This document shows, piece by piece, positions 58,110 to 64,000 of a DNA stretch of 64,000 bases. Location of the stretch: the NCBI RefSeq assembly GCF_963678635.1, contig NC_087067.1:43561829-43625828 (forward strand). Direction: 5' to 3'. The first letter of the stretch is position 1. The number at the start of each line of letters is the position of its first letter. The notes under the pieces are model-generated. The model did not search any database. It was not told where the DNA came from and saw nothing but the letters and a program-made list of their open reading frames with translations. The translations under genes and the position numbers were made by a program. Source of the stretch: Symsagittifera roscoffensis (taxonomy: Eukaryota > Xenacoelomorpha > Acoela > Convolutidae).

Positions 58110-59099
58110 TGGACTCCGACACTTTCATTGCGGGCCACGCGGGCTGATTTCCAGATGTACACTTAGTAGCGAGCTAATGGCAGGCCTCTGTATAATAAGA
58201 TCAACGAGTCACATTTTAAAAAATTGGAACGAACTGATTAAAAAATAATCAAGACAATAATCTGACATGCGGGAACTCAAAGAGACCTAGTTTTAAAATT
58301 TTTCGAAGAATTTTTTTTTGAGCAGCCTCGGGTAACCACCGAAGAAGAATAAATAACAATGAGATTTCCAGATATCTTAATTTGTAACTCGTTTAATTTC
58401 AACTGCTAAAAAGATACGAAAACAAAAAAAGGTAATTACTCAACAAAAAAATTCAAAGTTTATTTGACTTTTTTCTGTTGCGGTTGCTAAATACTTGCCA
58501 GAAAATGAAATACAATGATTTTCTACGAAAATGTCTCAAATTTTTTTTGTATCCTCTTGAACTGGTCTGAACTTTAACAAATGGCTTAATTTTGATAGCA
58601 TTTTTTACCGTTAATTTTTCCTAGGATTCTTTGGGTTGAAAAAGACCAGTCAACTTTATTTTCGCGCCGTGGTGAGATTTGGGCTCGCAAATTTCTGGCT
58701 AGAAAGGTGGAGAGTTAACCCAAAGCCACGTCGAATATACTGTGTACTCTATTAAACATTTTGAAATAAAGGAAAATTATTCAAACTTTCAGTAAAACAG
58801 CAATCTGAACTTACGCAAAAACTGATGAGACATTCGTTGAAACGCCAAAAAAGAATGAACAGCCTTCAGATTGCTAGATATCTCATTTTGAAAACCGATT
58901 GATTAATTTCAACTGAAAATAACTACGGAAGAAAAAAAATGGACTAAAACAAAGTCAAAAACTCAAAATTAAAGTATCTATTTTACTGCTGTAATTGCTG
59001 GAGATTTTGCGGAAACTTGAAGTACAATGATTTAAGACAGCCACCCAAACGAAACTGCTTTTAGCTTCAAACTTTTTCCGGACAGATACAGCGCTTTAC

Positions 59100-59172
59100 T
59101 ACCCGCGGCGAGATTCGAACTCGAAATCTTCTGGTTAGGAGCCAGACGCCTTATCCATTAGGCCACGCGGGC
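59100..59172 (-). tRNA. tRNA-Arg (CCT), array copy 3
   Basis: Identical in the tRNA body to copy 2, with the same single T-stem mismatch and the same upstream 5'-end fragment. Confidence 0.88.
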
Positions 59173-60216
59173 TGGACTCCGACTTTCATTGCGGGCCACG
59201 CGGGCTGATTTCCAGATGTACACTTAGTAGCGAGCTAATGGCAGGCCTCTGTAAAATAAGATCAACGAGTCACATTTTAAAAAATTGGAAATAATCAAGA
59301 CAATAATCTGACATGCGGGAACTCAAAGAGACCTGGTTTTAAAATTTTTCGAAGAATTTTTTTTTGACCAGCCTCGGGTAACCACCGAAGAAGAATAAAT
59401 AACAATGAGATTTCCAGATATCTTAATTTGTAACTCGTTTAATTTCAACTGCTAAAAAGATACGAAAACAAAAAAAGGTAATTACTCAACAAAAAAATTC
59501 AAAGTTTATTTGACTTTTTTCGGTTGCGGTTGCTAAATACTTGCCAGAAAATGAAATACAATGATTTTCTACGAAAACGTCTCAAATTTTTTTTGTATAC
59601 TCTTGAACTGGTCTGAACTTTAACAAATGGCTTAATTTTGATAGCATTTTTTACCGTTAATTTTTCCTAGGATTCTTTGGTTTGAAAAAGACCAGTCAAC
59701 TTTATTTTCGCGCCGTGGTGAGATTTGGCCTCGCAATTTTCTGGCTAGAAAGGTGGAGAGTTAACTCAAAGCCACGTCGAATATATTGTGTATTCTATTA
59801 AACATTTTGAAATAAAGGAAAAATATTCAAACTTTCAGTAAAACAGCAATCTGAACAGCAATACTCTATTAAACATTTTGAAATAAAGGAAAATTATTCA
59901 AACTTTCAGTAAAACAGCAATCTGAACTTACGCAAAAACTGATGAGACATTCGATGAACCGCCAAAAAAGAATGAACAGCCTTCAGATTGCTAGATATCT
60001 TATTTTGAAAACCGATTGATTAATTTCAACTGAAAATAGCTACGGAAGAAAAAAAATGGACTAAAACAAAGTCAAAAACTCAAAATTAAAGTATCTATTT
60101 TACTGCTGTAATTGCTGGAGATTTTGCGGAAACTTGAAGTAAAATGATTTAATACAGCCACCCAAACGAGACTGCTATTAGCTTCAAACTTTTTCCGGAC
60201 AGATACAGAGCTTTAC

Positions 60217-60289
60217 TACCCGCGGCGAGATTCGAACTCGAAATCTTCTGGTTAGGAGCCAGAGGCCTTATCCATTAGGCCACGCGGGC
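60217..60289 (-). tRNA. tRNA-Arg (CCT), array copy 4
   Basis: As copy 2, but the base joining the D and anticodon stems is C instead of G (AGGCCTCTGG). The cloverleaf is kept. Confidence 0.85.
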
Positions 60290-61347
60290 TAGACTCCGAC
60301 ACTTTCATCGCGGGCCAAGCGGGCTGATTTCCAGATGTACACTTAGTAGCGAGCTAATGGCAGGCCTCTGTATAATAAGATCAACACGTCACGTTTTTAA
60401 AAATTGGAAAGAACTGATTAAAAAATAATCAAGACAATAATCTGACATGCGGGAACTCAAAGAGACCTAGTTTTAAAATTTTTCGAAGAATTTTTTTTTG
60501 ACCAGCCTCGGGTAACCGCCGAAGAAGAAAAAAAACAATCAGATTTCCAGATATCTTAATTTGTAACTCGTTCAATTTCAACTGCTAAAAAGAAACGAAA
60601 AAAAAAGGTAATAACTCAACCAAAAAAAATTCAAAGTTTATTTGACTTCTTTATTGTTGCGATTGCTAGATACTTGCCGTAAAAAGAAATACAAGGATTT
60701 TCTACAAAAACGTCTCAAATTTTTTTCTATCCTCTTGAACTGGTCTGAACTTAAACAAATGGCTTAATTTTGATAGCATTTTTACCGTTTATTTTTCCTA
60801 GGATTCTTTGGTTTGAAAAAGACCAGTCAACTTTATTTTCGCGCCGTGGTGAGATTTGGCCTCGCAATTTTCTGGCTAGAAAGGTGGAGAGTTAACTCAA
60901 AGCCACGTCGAATATATTGTGTATTCTATTAAACATTTTGAAATAAAGGAAAAATATTCAAACTTTCAGTAAAACAGCAATCTGAACAGCAATACTCTAT
61001 TAAACATTTTGAAATAAAGGAAAATTATTCAAACTTTCAGTAAAACAGCAATCTGAACTTACGCAAAAACTGATGAGACATTCGATGAACCGCCAAAAAA
61101 GAATGAACAGCCTTCAGATTGCTAGATATCTTATTTTGAAAACCGATTGATTAATTTCAACTGAAAATAGCTACGGAAGAAAAAAAATGGACTAAAACAA
61201 AGTCAAAAACTCAAAATTAAAGTATCTATTTTACTGCTGTAATTGCTGGAGATTTTGCGGAAACTTGAAGTAAAATGATTTAATACAGCCACCCAAACGA
61301 GACTGCTATTAGCTTCAAACTTTTTCCGGACAGATACAGAGCTTTAC

Positions 61348-61420
61348 TACCCGCGGCGAGATTCGAACTCGAAATCTTCTGGTTAGGAGCCAGAGGCCTT
61401 ATCCATTAGGCCACGCGGGC
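61348..61420 (-). tRNA. tRNA-Arg (CCT), array copy 5
   Basis: Identical to copy 4, including the C at the D/anticodon junction. Together with the shared 70-bp insertion this shows copies 4 and 5 arose by a recent unit duplication. Confidence 0.85.
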
Positions 61421-62407
61421 TAGACTCCGACACTTTCATCGCGGGCCAAGCGGGCTGATTTCCAGATGTACACTTAGTAGCGAGCTAATGGCAGGCCTCT
61501 GTATAATAAGATCAACACGTCACGTTTTTAAAAATTGGAAAGAACTGATTAAAAAATAATCAAGACAATAATCTGACATGCGGGAACTCAAAGAGACCTA
61601 GTTTTAAAATATTTCGAAGAATTTTTTTTGACCAGCCTCGGGTAACCGCCGAAGAAGAAAAAAAACAATCAGATTTCCAGATATCTTAATTTGTAACTCG
61701 TTTAATTTCAACTGCTAAAAAGAAACGAAAACAAAAAAAACTCAACCAAAAAAAATTCAAAGTTTATTTGACTTTTTTCTGTTGCGGTTGCTAAATACTT
61801 GCCAGAAAATGAAATACAATGATTTTCTACGAAAATGTCTCAATTTTTTTTTCTATCCTCTTGAACTGGTCTGAACTTTAACAAATGGCTTAATTTTGAT
61901 AGCATTTTTTACCGTTAATTTTTCCTAGGATTCTTTGGGTTGAAAAAGACCAGTCAACTTTATTTTCGCGCCGTGGTGAGATTTGGCCTCGCAATTTTCT
62001 GGCTAGAAAGGTGGAGAGTTAACTCAAAGCCACGTCGAATATATTGTGTATTCTATTAAACATTTTGAAATAAAGGAAAAATATTCAAACTTTCAGTAAA
62101 ACAGCAATCTGAACTTACGCAAAAACTGATGAGACATTCGTTGAACCACCAAAAAAGAATGAACAGCCTTCAGATTGCTAGATATCTCATTTTGAAAACC
62201 GATTGATTAATTTCAACTGAAAAAAGCTACGGAAATTTTTAAAAAAATGGACTAAAACAAAGTCAAAAAATCAAAATAAAAGGATCTGTTTTACTGATGT
62301 AATTGCTGGAGATTTTGCGGAAACTTGAAGTACAATGATTTAATAGAGCCACCCAAACGAAACTGCTATTAGCTTCAAACTTTTTACGGACAGATACAAA
62401 ACTTTAC

Positions 62408-62480
62408 TACCCGCGGCGAGATTCGAACTCGCAATCTTCTGGTTAGGAGCCAGACGCCTTATCCATTAGGCCACGCGGGC
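62408..62480 (-). tRNA. tRNA-Arg (CCT), array copy 6, most canonical
   Basis: The T stem GCGAG/CTCGC is fully paired, the acceptor is intact and the anticodon loop is CTCCTAA. Of the seven copies this has the best cloverleaf and is the best candidate for a functional gene. Confidence 0.92.
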
Positions 62481-63151
62481 TGGACTCCGACACATTCATC
62501 GCGGGCCTCGCGGGCTGATTTCCAGATGTACACCTAGTAGCGAGCTAATGGCAGGTCTCTGTTTAATAAGATCAACACGTCACGTTTTAGAAAAATTTCG
62601 ACAGAACTCATTAAAAAATAGCCAAGACAATAATCTGACTTGCGGGAACTCAAAGAGATCTAGTTTTAAAATTTTCTGCAGAATTTGTTTTTGACCAGCC
62701 CCGGGTAACCGCCGAAGAAGAATAAATCACAATCAGATTTCCAGATATCTTAATTTGTAACTCGTTTAATTTCAACTGCTAAAAAGAAACGAAAACAAAA
62801 AAGGTAAAAACTCAACAAAAAAATTCAAAGTTTATTTGACTTCTTTATTGTTGCGATTCCTAGATACTTAAAAAGAAATACAATGATTTTCCGCCAAAAA
62901 AGAATGAACAGCCCCTTCAGATTGCTAGATATATCATTTTGAAAACCGATTAATTAATTTCAACTGAAAATAGCTACGGAAATTTAAAAAATGGACTAAA
63001 ACAAAGTCAAAAACTCAAAATTTAAGTATCTGTTTTACTGCTGTAATTGCTGCAGATTTTGCGAAAACTTGAAGTAAATTGATTTAAAAAAGCCACCCAA
63101 TCGAAACTGCTATTAGCTTCAAACTTTTTCCGGAAAAATACAGAGCTTTAC

Positions 63152-63224
63152 TACCCTCGGCGAGATTCGAACGCTCAATCTTCTGGTTAGCAGCCAGACG
63201 CCTTATCCATTAGGCCACGCTGGC
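63152..63224 (-). tRNA. tRNA-Arg-bodied copy 7 with serine-type GCT anticodon
   Basis: The body follows copies 1-6 (TGGCCTAATGGATAAGGCG), but the loop is CTGCTAA, so the anticodon is GCT and would read AGC/AGU serine codons. Two acceptor pairs are lost (GCCAGCG against CGAGGGT) and two T-stem pairs mismatch. It is likely a pseudogene. It sits in the shortened array unit. Confidence 0.75.
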
Positions 63225-64000
63225 TGGATAATCAGTTTCATTATAGTTAAGTTTCATTTTTCGCCATTCGGATTAAAGATTTTCAAAAAAGCAGAGGCCT
63301 GAAATTTAACAAGCTGATTTTCAGATGTATACTTAGTGGCGAGCTAATGGCAGGCTTCTGTATAATAAGATCAACACGTCACATTTTAAAAAGTTTCGAA
63401 AGAACTGATTAAAAAATAATCAAGACAATAATCTGACTTGGGTGAACTCAAAGAGATCTAGTTTTAAAATTTTTTGAAGAATTTGTTTTTGAAAAGCCTC
63501 GGGTAACCGCCGAAGAAGAAAAAAAAACAATCAGATTTCCAGATATCTTAATTTGTAACTCGTTTAATTTCAACTGCTAAAAAGAAACGAAAACAAAAAA
63601 GGTGATAACTCAACCAAAAAAAAATTCAAATTTTATTTGACTTTTTTCTGTTGCGGTTGCTAAATACTTGCCAGAAAATGAAATACAATGATTTTCTACG
63701 AAAATGTCTCAATTTTTTTTTCTATCCTCTTGAACTGGTCTGAACTTTAACAAATGGCTTAATTTTGATAGCATTTTTTACCGTTAATTTTTCCTAGGAT
63801 TCTTTGGGTTGAAAAAGACCAGTCAACTTTATTTTTGCGCCGTGGTGAGATTTGGCCTCGCAATTTTCTGGCTAGAAATGTGAAGAGTTAACCCAAAGCC
63901 ACGTCGAATCTATTGTGTATTCTATTACACATTTTGAAATAAAGAAAAAATATACAAACTTTCAGTAAAACAGCAATCTGAATTTACGCAAAAACTGATG

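Larger units (their letters stand above)
55965..64000 (-). repeat. Tandem array of about 1.1-kb units carrying tRNA-Arg genes
   Basis: The marker GAGCTAATGGCAGGC recurs near 57111, 58171, 59230, 60349, 61481, 62541 and 63342, so unit lengths are roughly 1060, 1060, 1120, 1130, 1060 and 800. Each unit runs from AATCAAGACAAT through CCAGATATCTTAATT, a tRNA-like relic and a TTACGCAAAAACTGATGAG block to a tRNA. Units at 59.2-60.3 and 60.3-61.5 kb share an extra 70-bp internal duplication. The 62.5-63.3 kb unit lacks the relic and its surroundings. The array starts indistinctly near 55965 and continues past the window. Confidence 0.93.

Noticed and set aside
57921-63920. rDNA or snRNA repeat as explanation of the array
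   Set aside because: No rRNA or spliceosomal RNA motifs were seen. The only RNA genes recognised are the tRNA-Arg copies.
55965-64000. CRISPR-like array
   Set aside because: Units are over 1 kb, contain tRNAs, and the host is eukaryotic. There are no short direct repeats with unique spacers.

Overview
The window is AT-rich nuclear DNA of an invertebrate animal. The genes have GT-AG introns. Three spliced minus-strand genes can be assigned to animal families: HMCES (3931-6597), an RBBP4/7-type WD40 protein (14303-17178) and N-acetylglucosamine kinase NAGK (24030-53927). The repeats are typical of invertebrate genomes: hAT, Ty3/gypsy, LINE, tRNA-derived SINE and many MITE-like elements. I cannot name the species from the sequence.

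Layout. 1-3 kb: two short dispersed repeats and a small putative secreted-protein gene (1119-2774, minus). 3.9-6.6 kb: HMCES in four exons with its catalytic residues intact. 8.1-9.9 kb: a decayed hAT transposon with an 8-bp target-site duplication, nested inside another terminal-inverted-repeat element that has its own 8-bp duplication. 10.6-13.4 kb: a dead LINE. 14.3-17.2 kb: the divergent RBBP4-like gene in four exons. 17.2-24.0 kb: a gene-poor stretch of short dispersed repeats and hairpins.

24.0-53.9 kb: NAGK. Eight exons join in frame to a 345-residue protein, close to the length of the vertebrate enzyme, although the gene spans 30 kb. Its largest intron holds a LINE fragment, a broken Ty3/gypsy element with both LTRs, two identical tRNA-Ile genes and a set of overlapping tandem duplications of about 4.5-4.8 kb. 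One of these duplications copied exon 4, which carries the sugar- and phosphate-binding core. The two exon copies differ by one synonymous base and both keep their splice sites. Exon 4 is 250 nt, so a transcript with both copies would lose frame. A long inverted repeat lies beside each copy.

53.9-64.0 kb: a compact promoter-like segment with a TATA box that could serve NAGK and perhaps a divergent plus-strand gene. Then come a dispersed repeat, a cluster of GGAATCCGC-type motifs, and a tandem array of roughly 1.1-kb units that runs off the window end. Seven units carry a minus-strand tRNA-Arg(CCT)-type gene. Most also carry a second, decayed tRNA-like relic. In the last tRNA the anticodon reads GCT (serine) on the same arginine-type body.

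The genes do not form a pathway. The window is chiefly a record of intron growth by transposons, tandem exon duplication and homogenising tRNA arrays. All coordinates, joins and similarity statements come from reading by eye; no alignment or database search was run.
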